64,000 bases of DNA from Marasmius tenuissimus (Eukaryota; Basidiomycota; Agaricomycetes; Agaricales; Marasmiaceae): NCBI GenBank assembly GCA_029532415.1, contig JAQOTA010000001.1:372001-436000 (forward strand), read 5' to 3'. The notes beneath the pieces were generated by a model. The model worked only from the letters and a program-made list of their open reading frames with translations, was not told the DNA's origin and did no database searches. The position numbers and the translations under genes were made by a program. Positions 22,902 through 32,477 of the stretch are shown here, piece after piece. The number at the start of each line of letters is the position of its first letter. The stretch's first letter is position 1.

Positions 22902-24098
22902 TTAAAAATCCGTTTTCGGAAATTGAGAAAAGAAGGCAGTGGATTGTTCTGGGGAAAGTTGGCCGATCATACGGGTAACGGAAGCGACAGGGTCATCAGC
23001 AGGGGCAGGGGGAGACGGGTTTGTGGAAGCGGGTGGAGTGGGAGCTGTAGCGGCCCGTACTGCAGGGGCCTGGTTACGGCGGAAGGGGTTGTTGGTTGCT
23101 ACCTGGGGTTGTGTCGTAGGTACTGTGTTTGAGGGGCACTGTGGTGTATTGTGGCCCTGTTGCCGGCATCTGAAGCAACGTCCCTCTCTGATGCATCGTT
23201 CTCTTTCCTCAGGGGTGAGTTTTCCTACTGGGGTACCATTGAATGGGTTCCGGGATGGGGTCGTTTGTTGGGGGGCAGGAGCAAGTGGCACTGCTCGAAC
23301 GTTGACTGCAGGGGTGGCCGTCGGCTTCCTCCATAGTTTGGATTCTGCCTGCTGCTGTTCGAAGCGGTTCTGCTTGTGAATTGCTGCTTTGATGAATTTT
23401 TGTAGTCCCTCGGGTTCGGGTTCCATTCCTTCGACTGCCCGGCGCAGGCCAGGGTTCATCCCCGCCTTGAAGAATTGGAGAAGTGCCTCGTCGTTGTATC
23501 CAGTGAAGGGGGCGGCAAGCTCAAAGGCGGCAATGTAGTTTTCCAGCTTTGCTAGGTTCCCAGACATGGATATCTCCTCTAGTACCACCTGTGACCTTCC
23601 CTTTCTCCCTCGCACACCAAAGTCCTGCTTGAATCGATGGCGGATGTCTGCAAAGGTTGTCCATCGTTTATTGTTCTGGGGGATGTCGTCGTCCCAGTGG
23701 TCATCTTCTAGTTCGAGACTGCGGGCGTCTGCCCAGGGGTGGTCGATCAAGGACAGGAAAAGGTCGACCCGTTCAGATTCCTTGGGGTAGAACCTGTTGT
23801 TGAAGCGTAGGTATCTTCCAAAGTCGTAGCAGAAGCGGTCCGTTTTGTCGCGATCACCCGTAAAGCGTTCGGGTTTGATTCCCCGTTCTTTGAGCTCGGA
23901 GAATCCTCGAGTTGTGGTGGATCTGAAGCTGTCATAGCTGCTTTCATCATCCCCAGGGTCGTTGGGTGGAGGAGGGTCTGGTTCAGGGTCGCTTTTGTCT
24001 GGGCTGTCTGGGCGAGGTGTTTCGCCTCGAGGAGGGATACCCACTGGCTTCTTCCCTTCTTTTACTTCGGTTTTGATCTCGGTAACAGTGGCGGACAT
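22902..24098 (-). CDS. gag: Retrotransposon gag
   Basis: About 398 codons from the ATG at 24098 (MSATVTEIKTEV). The capsid-like region has SFRSTTTRGFSELKERGIKP, a helix-rich middle with DDHWDDDIPQ, and near the end the CCHC zinc knuckle CFRCRQQGHNTPQC. It stops with GAT TTT TAA at 22902. This ATG is the first one on the sense strand after the predicted transcript start. The same frame is open and protein-like for another 113 codons upstream (to 24437), containing ITPQGSIYFIRINGYYAEARW but no ATG, so a longer Gag from a non-AUG start is possible. Confidence 0.9.
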   Translation of the reverse strand: MSATVTEIKTEVKEGKKPVGIPPRGETPRPDSPDKSDPEPDPPPPNDPGDDESSYDSFRSTTTRGFSELKERGIKPERFTGDRDKTDRFCYDFGRYLRFNNRFYPKESERVDLFLSLIDHPWADARSLELEDDHWDDDIPQNNKRWTTFADIRHRFKQDFGVRGRKGRSQVVLEEISMSGNLAKLENYIAAFELAAPFTGYNDEALLQFFKAGMNPGLRRAVEGMEPEPEGLQKFIKAAIHKQNRFEQQQAESKLWRKPTATPAVNVRAVPLAPAPQQTTPSRNPFNGTPVGKLTPEERERCIREGRCFRCRQQGHNTPQCPSNTVPTTQPQVATNNPFRRNQAPAVRAATAPTPPASTNPSPPAPADDPVASVTRMIGQLSPEQSTAFFSQFPKTDF

Positions 24099-24429
24099 GG
24101 TAGGGTTGGTGGAGCTTCCGGCTGGGTTGTCGGTGTCTTTTTGGTCTTCGTCGTGGATTGGGATTGGCTCGGCTGGTTCAGGAAGAGGTTTGGATAGATC
24201 GGTAGAGGAAAGAACGTCTTCGGGTGGAAATATACGTCGGTTGTTTTTTGCGCGATAGCTCCACCCGTATTCTCCTGTTTGTTGGTTGCGTTCCCAACGT
24301 GCTTCTGCGTAGTATCCGTTGATGCGAATGAAATATATTGATCCTTGTGGTGTGATCCTCCACGGAAGGTCTACCGGGATAGGTTCGGGGGAAGTGTTGT
24401 GCGAAATGGTGGGCAAGTACGTTGGGTTT

Positions 24430-24969
24430 CTAGTGGTCTAGGGTTGTGGTGGTGGAGCCCGGGGTGGAGATGGGGGAAAGGATTGGTGAGCTAGGGACGT
24501 AGATTGGTGAGTCGGCGACGTAAATTGGGGACGGGGGTGCTGGTGTGGGTTCTTGTGGGGGTTGTCAAGGAAATTCGTAGACGGAGATAGTGGGGTGCAA
24601 GGGGAATCCAAAGAGTTCTGCGGGTGGGGGGAGTACGAAGTCGTCTCTGCTGAGGGTTTGCGGGAATACTTGTTCTGGTTCAAAGACCCACTGGTTCAGG
24701 GCGATGGTAATGAGTTGATTGATAATAAAGGTCCTGTCGGTTCTGAGGAATGTGATATCGAGGAGGTGGTACTGTGTTTGTACTCTGCACTCGTTGTCGT
24801 TGACGACCCAGACGAGTCTATGGGAGGCTACCCACTTGAGATGGAAGAAGCGGGGGTCTTCTTGGATTCGCTCCTTGATGTCGTAGTTTTTGATGCTGGA
24901 TGGTTCGTCGGAGTAGGTGTTGGTATTCAGGTCGAAGTTGCAGTGGTACTCGAAGGATAGGTTGGCCAG
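24430..24969 (-). CDS. AUG-less upstream frame in the retrotransposon leader
   Basis: The sense strand has a coding-like frame from 24981 to TAG at 24432-24430. It reads NLSFEYHCNFDLNTNTYSD, DPRFFHLKWVASHRLVWVV, TIALNQWVFEPEQVFP and then a repeated SPIYV/SPI proline-rich end. There is no ATG in it; the only strong candidate start is CTG at 24969-24967 in context ACCCTGG (A at -3, G at +4). One TGA interrupts it at 24567-24565, after which the same frame continues with clear coding character for 44 codons. It overlaps the upstream extension of the gag frame with a +1 offset near 24430-24437. It may be the N-terminal part of an ancestral longer Gag. I do not recognise a family. Confidence 0.5.
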
Positions 24970-25008
24970 GGTGAGTGATTTTTAGTATGAGTGAGGTGAG
25001 AGTAGGAG

Positions 25009-25018
25009 AGCTTAACAA
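25009..25018 (-). other. Primer-binding site, self-priming type
   Basis: Two bases inside the 5' LTR the sense strand reads TTGTTAAGCT. It does not start with TGG and does not look like a tRNA 3' end, but it is exactly complementary to AGCTTAACAA at 25255-25246 in the LTR, the predicted 5' end of the RNA. In Tf1 of fission yeast the first 11 nt of the RNA fold back and prime reverse transcription in this way. Confidence 0.7.
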
Positions 25019-25020
25019 AG

Positions 25021-25620
25021 TGATATGGTAGGGCACGGCTAGTGTCCTCTCAAGTCACTCTTTCAAGCGAGGGCGAGGTTCGAAGGTCGAGAATCAAGGG
25101 TCAAGTGTCGAGGGTCGGAGGTCAAGTGTCAGAGGTCGAAGGTCAAGTGTCGAAGGTCGAAGGTCAAGTGTCAAAGGTCGGGTGTCGAAGGTCAAGTGTC
25201 GAAGGTCGAGGTTCACGATGGGCTTTTACTGGTGTATTAACCAAGTTGTTAAGCTAAGGAAAGGTTGTATGTACATTGGGCTTATATACTGGAATCTGTC
25301 TAGGTCCGGAGTCGCTCTGAGTCGTGCTGAGTCGCAGGCGTGTGAGTCGATTGTAGTTGGACTGAGTTGTCGTGGGAGTGGCTGCGACTGTCGTGTGAGT
25401 CGTTGCGGCTGTTCGTGTATTATGACTCGGGGTGGCATGTGGGGATGTCTGCTGGGCATGGTCTGGAGCTGTGGTCTGGATGCATAGCTCCACTTACTCC
25501 GCGGAGTCGTCTATAGAGATGTTTTGAATGAGTGGGAAAGGTGGCAAGGGATAGGTGAGTGGGGTGGGGAGAGGCGTCTATATGGGCGTTTGTTGATGAG
25601 GATAGAGGTGAATCGTAACA
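25021..25620 (-). repeat. 5' LTR (600 bp)
   Basis: Identical in appearance to 18374-18973. It is followed by the 5-bp target duplication CTTTC at 25621-25625. Confidence 0.95.
25246..25288 (-). promoter_or_regulatory. Predicted TATA box and transcript start in the 5' LTR
   Basis: On the sense strand TATATAA (25288-25282) is followed 33 nt later by AGCTTAACAA (25255-25246). The spacing fits a TATA-directed start, and the start sequence is exactly the one complementary to the primer-binding site. The first 1157 nt of the RNA that would result contain no ATG. Confidence 0.65.
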
Positions 25621-25625
25621 CTTTC

Positions 25626-27471
25626 ATACCTATCCCTTCCATTGTTCCGTTCTCTCTCATTTCTTGTTCGATACACGTCCCCAGCATCTTCCTAGCGGCT
25701 GGGAATTATTTACATAAACTATGCAGTACCTACTCTATCGGGCTAGACTGTATTATGTCTGTGTATCCTGTGTACGGGGGTTTGTACATCTATCAATTCA
25801 GCTCTCTTCAGCTCACTACCACGTCCCTCATTGTTCAAAGACTTCAGTACAACTCAAGTTCCCTCAAGCATTAATTTCAAAGTCAAGTTTATTCTCTCAA
25901 GCTACTCAAGACGCAATGCGGCGCGACCGTAAGGTACATGGTGATTATTACATCTTGATCTAATTGTTCCCCACAGCCTCAAGGCATTCAACGTTCTCGG
26001 TGCCTGACTCTACTCCATATCCAACCTTCCGACTGCTTTGTCCTTGATCCAAGTGTGGATCAGAATATTCTTCTTCACCGGCAGCTGCCAAATTCACCAA
26101 GAAAAGGCAGTCTTTCAGTATTACTGATATCCAGCAGCTTTGATTTGCTGCCCTGGTAGCTATTACACACTCACCCATGCCAAGATGCAGCCTAAAATGG
26201 TCTTGTAGAGCAACAACAGGCGGAGCTTTGTTAAACAATCGGCCACTATAGAGGGGAAAGTTTGTTAAACCATTCAATCCTGCTAGACACCTATTGATCT
26301 CATTACTGGCGTGTACTTATGATTACATGGAGGATAGATGTGAATAATATGTATATTACAATGGGCTTAACGGTTGACTCGCTCAACTGAAGTTGATAGA
26401 GATAATTGCACAATAATTGTAGAGGGGGTTGGAATGCGAAATCGTCAAGTACACAGAGGAAACCAAAGCCAAAAGAGTGTGACGACGCTCGAGGCCAAAC
26501 ACAATAGAAAGAGCAAGCGAATAAAAGTACTATAAAAAGGAATGAAAGAAGATTGTTATACTGTTGAATGGATCATGACAGACATGGAATCAATGAGTCC
26601 GACGACCAGAAAATCCTAAGAAATCAGTTGTTAAACAGTTACAATTCATGATGAAAAACCTTTTGAGATTGCGAACACACGCTATGGCTGGCTCCTAGCT
26701 ATGATCTCTGGTAGCTCTATCTGGTATCCTTTCACACCTTCTACCAGGAGTCGGTTCATCTCGTTTGGGCTCGTCAAGAGTTACTGAGAACGGTGCTGCT
26801 GGAGTTGCTTGGATTGGGGCGATTGGTGTATTCTTTGAATGCTTGTGCGACTAGTGATGATATACGATTCGAGTCCCACAACACTAAGTGGTAGCCATGA
26901 GTTCTGCAAGCTGAGCACTGTTGAGTTTAGAGGAATCTTGCGTGAGACTATGCACTTACAACTGTAGCAATCCCAATTCCCCTTTACAGGAAGATGAGCC
27001 TCCCAATAATACAGGTGAGCAAATGTCATAGAGCTGCGAGTCTGGGTGGTTTGTGGTTGTGGTTGTAGTCAAGACCCAAAACTCAAGTCAGAGTTCCAGT
27101 TCAAATTTCATGGTGGCCAGCCACGTGATGTGGCATTCCGATCTCGGGAACCGGGGCCAGATAAGGCTGGACTTGGGCCAGTCTGAGACTTGGAGTCAGA
27201 CTGGTCTGAGCACTGTACTTTGTCTTTTCTTCAACCACTCCCATCACAGTCAGAGACACTCAGCTAGACCTCTTCGCTCTTGATTCAAGGTTTATGTCAC
27301 GGTTTCCTCAAGGACTCTCATCTTAAATGGTGGACTCATAGACGGGTATGATAGCATTGAATGGGCTCAGATCGTGCGGACTGTGCATCCATTTTGATAA
27401 CAATAATACCATCTGGCTGCATAGCGGCATGGGGACTGATTCTTTTCATGCCCTACTGCCCTACGCTTGCC
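25626..27471. other. Interior of the hAT-like element, no gene seen
   Basis: AT-rich sequence between the retrotransposon and the small nested element. All frames are under 120 codons and none resembles a transposase. Confidence 0.5.
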
Positions 27472-27479
27472 CTATGTGA

Positions 27480-28096
27480 TAGCGTTGCCAGTGGCTGGTC
27501 CGGTCCGGCTTCGGCTTGGCTCCAACGGTCCAGCTTCTAAGTGGCTTCCCAAGCCGTTGATTACATGCGGCTCAGCTTGGTCCAGCTTGGAGCCGGCTCA
27601 GCTGCGGCTTGAGCCAGTAAAAATTAGATAAATTTAATTTTACTTCATATGGCCACCAAAGTCAGCAATGAGTAAAGTAGGGACTATGTGCTATGTAAAA
27701 TGAAAATTTCTGAACATTTGTGCTCGTCATTGTTACCATACTTGTTGCTGTATAATATCAGTGCAGATATATCTGGGTTAGGGTTAAGAGTAAGGCAGGC
27801 ACTCGGGTCTCAACCTAAACTCGTAGATTTAGTTCTTGAATTGATTCTTACTTATTTTTTATCAAGGTGTACTCTATTCATACCTTGTGTGGTGAAAAAC
27901 CCCACTATAAGATGTATACAGGGGTGAAAAAGATGTGTAACAATGGGGCAGCTTCGAGCTGGCTGAACCGGTTCCTGAGCTGGACCGAGCTGGAGCTGTT
28001 GACCGGCTCCGCCTGAGCTGTTTTTTGACACGGCTTGGCTCAGCTCGGCTTCAAGACAGCTTAGCCACAGCTCGAGCCGAGCCGTTGGGAACGCTA
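27480..28096. mobile_element. Small nested hAT-like non-autonomous element (617 bp)
   Basis: The left end reads TAGCGTTGCCAGTGGCT and the right end, reversed, TAGCGTTCCCAACGGCT, an imperfect terminal inverted repeat of the hAT type. Flanks CTATGTGA (27472-27479) and CTATTTGA (28097-28104) are an 8-bp target duplication with one mismatch. Inside each end, dense inverted copies of CGGCTCAGCTTGG/CCAGCTCGGCT words follow, while the middle is AT-rich. No coding frame is present. The mismatch in the duplication suggests that this insertion is older than the retrotransposon. Confidence 0.7.
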
Positions 28097-28104
28097 CTAT
28101 TTGA

Positions 28105-29337
28105 TGTCTCAACACTATGTTGCTTTGTGGTTTCCGGTGGGTACTGTTAGACTCATGTGGCATTGTTCATTAACGTCTAGTAGTGACACGAAACGTTCTC
28201 TCTTAGAAAGCCTCATCAGGGATTAGAAGGCGGGTGTGTGGTTCAAGAAGAAAAGCCAAAGTCAGATGAGGCTGAAGCCACTGTATCAGAGGTCAGAGGT
28301 ACGGAACAGTGTAGATCTTGCTGAGCATCTTGCTCACTCTATTGCACTAGTGGCAAGTCTTTGTTGAATACTGTGGTCCGCTCAATGATACCATTAAGCA
28401 AACCTTGCTCCAGCAACTTGTCAACTCAAGCAAGCAGTTGAGCAAGCTTCATCTGACAACACCACTTGGCCCATCAAACAAGATAGCTTGGAAAGAAACC
28501 GTAAGTCACAGTGATTCAACCAATCTGAGATCTCGTGATTGTGCTCGTTCTCTCTCCTCGATCTCACAAATGCTTACTGCACTCCCTTACTCAGACATTT
28601 CTTCTAAGTTCTGGTCAACTTGAAAAAATTCATAAGACCTATCTATAGGACAACCAATAGAGGATATGCGACATCCTAGGTGCTCAACACGTCATGTCTC
28701 ATTCTTGAGACCCACAGGGATAACCGTCAATATTGGTTGAAGGTATGCAAAGTCAGAGGAGTAGAACCGTTCCAATGGTGGTTTAGCGATCGTGTTCAAT
28801 TGGTTAAACGGCGTGTAACATGATGACCTCGACGCCGGCCTTTCGTTCTGACGGTTTAACAGAAACAGGACCACACTGTCAAACCGTCTGGTGAATACCC
28901 AGATGTTATCAGTATCACGTTGATGGAACCGTTAATCCATCAATCTGTTCATTCTATGTTTACTAATAGGATGAGTACTGCTCATTACCAATATCACTAT
29001 GTACGCTATACATGAATGTAATACATATCTTAACTGTTTAACGAAGTTTCTCTGCACCAGTGTGTGTTGGTTCAAACAAAGGTCATCTTATTTTACTGTA
29101 GAGCCCAATGGTGAGTCTTTCAGTTGTTTTTCAGCCAAACATAGTAACTTACCACTGTCAATCAACATTGACATCAGTTTTATGGGTACATAGGGGGGCA
29201 TTCCCACTTGTAGGTCTGCCCGGGGCAAAGCCCTCACCCGCCCCAGGGCAGGGCATAGTAGGGCAGAAGGCAAGGGCACAGATTTTTAGTCGCCCTCGCC
29301 CTGGAAAACCCTGCCCTACCCCAGGGTTGGCTGCCCT
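28105..29337. other. Right interior of the hAT-like element
   Basis: No transposase or other gene seen. A short coding-like frame at 28405-28623 (72 codons) has no recognisable relation. The last 150 bp are dense in GGGCAGG/CCTGCCC words that mirror the left end. Confidence 0.5.
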
Positions 29338-29357
29338 GCCCTGCCCTGACATCACTA

Positions 29358-29365
29358 ACCCTTTA
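29358..29365. repeat. 8-bp target site duplication, right copy
   Basis: ACCCTTTA, identical to 17805-17812. Confidence 0.85.
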
Positions 29366-29576
29366 CCTCTGTGATCGTACTTACTCCTACATACATCATG
29401 CACAGTTGGACCTACATCATGCGTAGTATTTTTCTCTCTGTTCTCTTGTATTCTCTACCTACTTCTGTACAGTATATAAACTACCTACCAAATCTCATAC
29501 TACCTCAGTGGTTTGTTAACCCACTGAGGTCTTCTACATTTCTCTTACCTTGCCCCACTCCCAGATCTTTCTCTGT

Positions 29577-29935
29577 GCCGTATTGCAACTGATAGTGAGT
29601 CTGATCATGAGAGTCTGCTCGAAGAAGACAAGCTCAAGGTCAGGAGGAACAAATATGACTCAGATGGGATTGATGATGAGTTCATTGCCCCCGGGTCAGA
29701 CGACTCCGACAAAGAGGAGGCATACTGGGGGTCTGAGGCTCAGGAAGGGTACATATATGATTCCGAGAGTGAGGAAGACGTGATAGAGGAGTACCAGAGC
29801 GACGACTCTTCAAGCAGCTGATTTAATGATGTGATCGAATTCTTACGAGAGGAATTTGCCAGTGCCTCACCCGATGGTCGAGGGGACATTCTACAGAATT
29901 GGTATACCAATCCGAACGCTACCTAATCTTCAGTC
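29577..29935 (+). pseudogene. 3' part of the broken zinc-ribbon-like gene
   Basis: A strongly acidic frame starts after a possible acceptor ACTGATAG and reads ESDHESLLEEDKLKVRRN, SDDSDKEEAYWGSEAQEG and YDSESEEDVIEEYQSDDSSS. It meets TGA at 29821, then continues in the same frame with DVIEFLREEFASASPDGRGD and LQNWYTNPNAT to TAA. Its acidic style matches the last coding part before the hAT-like element (TDSEEEIIEDNGPVDGN), so I infer that both belong to one gene interrupted by the 11.5 kb insertion. It ends about 150 bp from the stop of the convergent membrane-protein gene. Confidence 0.55.
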
Positions 29936-30087
29936 GATATAATGGAGGTTTGAATTTCGTGTTTGGTTGTACGGCGGTTCAATTCAGAAACGCGCCATAT
30001 CACGTACAAGGGAGCGTTAAAGTACAAGCCAGTGACGGAGTACAATATCCATATATCTTTATCCTGAACTGGATGGCCAGTGTTTGG

Positions 30088-31338
30088 TCAGTTCAGCAAG
30101 CCCCTCCTAGCTGCGGACTGAACAGCCGCAGATATGATGGTCCCAGAAGTGGCCGGGCTTTGATTTTGATCACCGGCAGAACGCAGGAGAGCAGTGATGA
30201 CCACGGGGACATTGGCTACCGTTAAGGATGCGCAGTCTTCAACGAGAGCGGATATCACAACCGGAATCCCACCGGTAGTGATGATGTATACTGCGTCAAC
30301 GAGTGAAACCTTTCGCACGAGGCCCACACAGAATCAGTTTCGGTAATTGGAAACGAACTGGACGGGGATACTGACTATCGTGGTAACGAGACAGGTTGAG
30401 AAAATGATTATGAGTCTTCTACGGAGTGTCTTATCGGTGAGATGTGTGAGTACTCTAAGTGGAGCGAATAACAAGAAGGAATCTGCGAGAATGTCGGCTA
30501 TTTAATAGAAGGAGAAAACAGTTGAGGATGGTATATATATGGGTACAAAGTCTATGGAAGAACTCACTAATCAGTTGGCAAACGGCGACCTGTGTGGTAA
30601 CGTGACACTGTGGGTTTCTTGCCTCCTTCCATCGGGGCTCTGGCTCGCATACCCAGAATATCTGAAGTATCAGAATAATGCCGACGATGAAGAATACAAT
30701 TGAAATGCCGATGTAGGTATGCCGACGTGAGCGACTCCCAGGGTCGATTCGGATGATGCTATATAGGATAGATATCCGTGAAGCCCTGATATGATAAATG
30801 GGTTCAGCTAAAAAATCAAAGCCCCTGAAATGCCTGCGGACCCAATTACCAGATGATGGAGAAAAAGGTGACCGACATGAGATAGTAAGCAGCCACTCGA
30901 GTCAACTTGGAGACATCATCTTGGGAATAAATCGATCTCAGTAATGAAAGGACGTGTGGTTGGGGAGCTCACCAGGATTCTTAACGTGCATAAAAACGGC
31001 CGCGATTTGGGCGAAAAGTGCAAGCATGGCAAACGCTGCCCAAGCCTACGAGGGGGGTTAGAATGCGCCACACTGGTTCTCAAGTTCGAGATTTTCCTGT
31101 CTCGGACCGGGCCACCGAGTAACGTGCGGTAACAAGTAACTCACATCATCGATCCACCATCTGCCTTTCCGGACGTACAGTCGGTGTATTGTCGAAGAAA
31201 CTGCGATAAACGAGCACACTGACTCAGTAACTGCAACGACCGATATATATATTAGCATCAATACGATCACAGGCAAGATGATATGATGGGAAATTGCTCA
31301 CTTTTAATCTGCACCAGGGGATCGCTGGCGTCGATCAT
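30088..31338 (-). CDS. Seven-helix fungal membrane protein, copy 3
   Basis: Third full paralogue with the same seven-exon plan: MIDASDPLVQIK / ESVCSFIAVSSTIHRLYVRKG / AWAAFAMLALFAQIA...HVKNP / SKLTRVAAYYLMSVTFFSIIW / ASRISILYSIIRIDPGS...IFWVCEPEPRWKE / ADILADSFLLFAPLRVLTH / GGIPVVISALVEDCASL. The C terminus SAAVQSAARRGLLN is nearly the same as in copy 1 (SAAVQSATRRGLLN), so copies 1 and 3 look closest. The penultimate intron starts GTCAGT, a weak but valid donor. It is in opposite orientation to the other two and lies just beyond the transposon-filled pseudogene. Confidence 0.8.
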
Positions 31339-32477
31339 AATGGGGGAAATTTACAGGGTTCCCTAGTCTTGCTCAAGCAACACGATACTATATGTAAGGA
31401 GTAGGCAAGGAACGAGGGCTCACGTCAGCTGGCATCAACCCGAAGCATCCGGCCTCATCAGCCACATTCCCATCGGTCGCAGATGCTTATCCTAGAAACG
31501 GGGCTCCCGCTCATCTCTCGCGGTAAGTGCTTCTAAATCTCTATCACCGTCCAATACACAGTCGGACACGCTGTTGGTCCATTCTATTCTGGTTATCAGC
31601 GATCACGCTGGTGACGGGTGCACGTCGCCGGACAAGAGTAATGTTTCTTCCTGGCGAATCATTGCAAGTCTAGAATAGGATCGGCCCTATTGACCGCTGA
31701 AGCTGAAGCGCTAACCTCAGTTGAGAACTGTCAGTGTCAAAAAATGATCGGAGGCAATACCAAGGTCGATGGGACAACCGTTGCGTTTAGAGACGCGCCT
31801 TCAGGCTCAAAACAAATCCCATTGTCACGGCAGTGATCAGTTCTCCCAGCGTGAACTTTCTATATTAGAACTTGAACCTGAGGAATCTTCATCATGAATT
31901 TCGTATCCTTCGAAAGGTTGTCAGTATCTGAATATAAGAAAGTTTACAAGAGGGAGATGGCGCGTGAATGGGTGGCGTATTATGATCTCCTCCTTGGTTA
32001 TTTTCTGTAGTACCCGTGATGATGCTTGACAGTGATCTCCATATTGTGGTCTGTCCCTAACTCTCAATGATGGAAAGTTAAATCCCGTAGCCAGTTCATC
32101 AAGTGAGATCTACAAAAGGCGAGTAACCTTGATCCATCAGTCGACTGCGGGAGAATGTCGGAGCTCAATTTAGGCCGTTCTCACCTGCACGCACAAAGTT
32201 ATTGTTGATGTATCTCACCGGAACAGTCCGAAAGTTTGAGGATTGGTAACTACACAGCCAGATTCTATTTTCGAGACGCAATACTCATCACTTTCATTAC
32301 AAGACAGATAATTATGGGGGCATTTGCCAAGGTCGTTTTTGAGAAGTTAGTTACATACTGTACAGGGGTTGAAACATTCCGAACGAAGTGAGGCTATCGA
32401 ATGCTACTTTTGGAACATATAAAACACACTACGAGGTTTACTTATCGTTTCAGAAGCTTTACGAGCATATCCTAATC
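31339..32477. other. Intergenic stretch, nothing recognised
   Basis: No frame of more than about 60 codons. The left end should contain the promoter of the membrane protein gene and the right end the 3' region of the DyP gene. Confidence 0.5.

Larger units (their letters stand above)
18374..25620 (-). mobile_element. Full-length Ty3/Gypsy chromovirus retrotransposon
   Basis: A 7247-bp element on the minus strand. It comprises a 5' LTR (25021-25620), a 10-nt primer-binding site, a C/A-rich leader with an upstream frame, gag, protease, RT-RNase H, integrase with C-terminal chromodomain, a polypurine tract and a 3' LTR (18374-18973). LTRs end TG...CA and CTTTC is duplicated at both sides. Open frames in the two LTRs have identical translations at a constant offset of 6647, so the LTRs appear identical and the insertion recent. 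Coding breaks are few: a TGA in the leader frame, a +1 shift between that frame and gag, a -1 shift at gag/pol, and one TAA between protease and RT. Domain order RT-RNase H-integrase identifies Ty3/Gypsy, and the chromodomain identifies a chromovirus. Confidence 0.95.
17813..29357. mobile_element. 11.5-kb hAT-like element carrying nested transposons
   Basis: Both ends begin TAGTGATGTCAGGGCAGGGC in inverted orientation (17813-17832 and the complement of 29338-29357) and are flanked by a perfect 8-bp duplication ACCCTTTA. TAG-GATG ends plus 8-bp duplications are typical of the Ac branch of hAT transposons. The ends also carry many GGGCAGG/CCTGCCC subterminal words within about 150 bp, as hAT transposase binding regions often do. 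No transposase frame was found in the unnested parts (17833-18368, 25626-27471, 28105-29337), so the element is probably non-autonomous. It contains the Ty3 retrotransposon 18374-25620 and the small element 27480-28096; without them it is about 3.7 kb. It lies inside the zinc-ribbon-like pseudogene. Confidence 0.8.

Noticed and set aside
24438..24683. 81-codon minus frame in the retrotransposon leader
   Set aside because: It starts with TTG and overlaps the better supported upstream frame in another phase; composition suggests a shadow.
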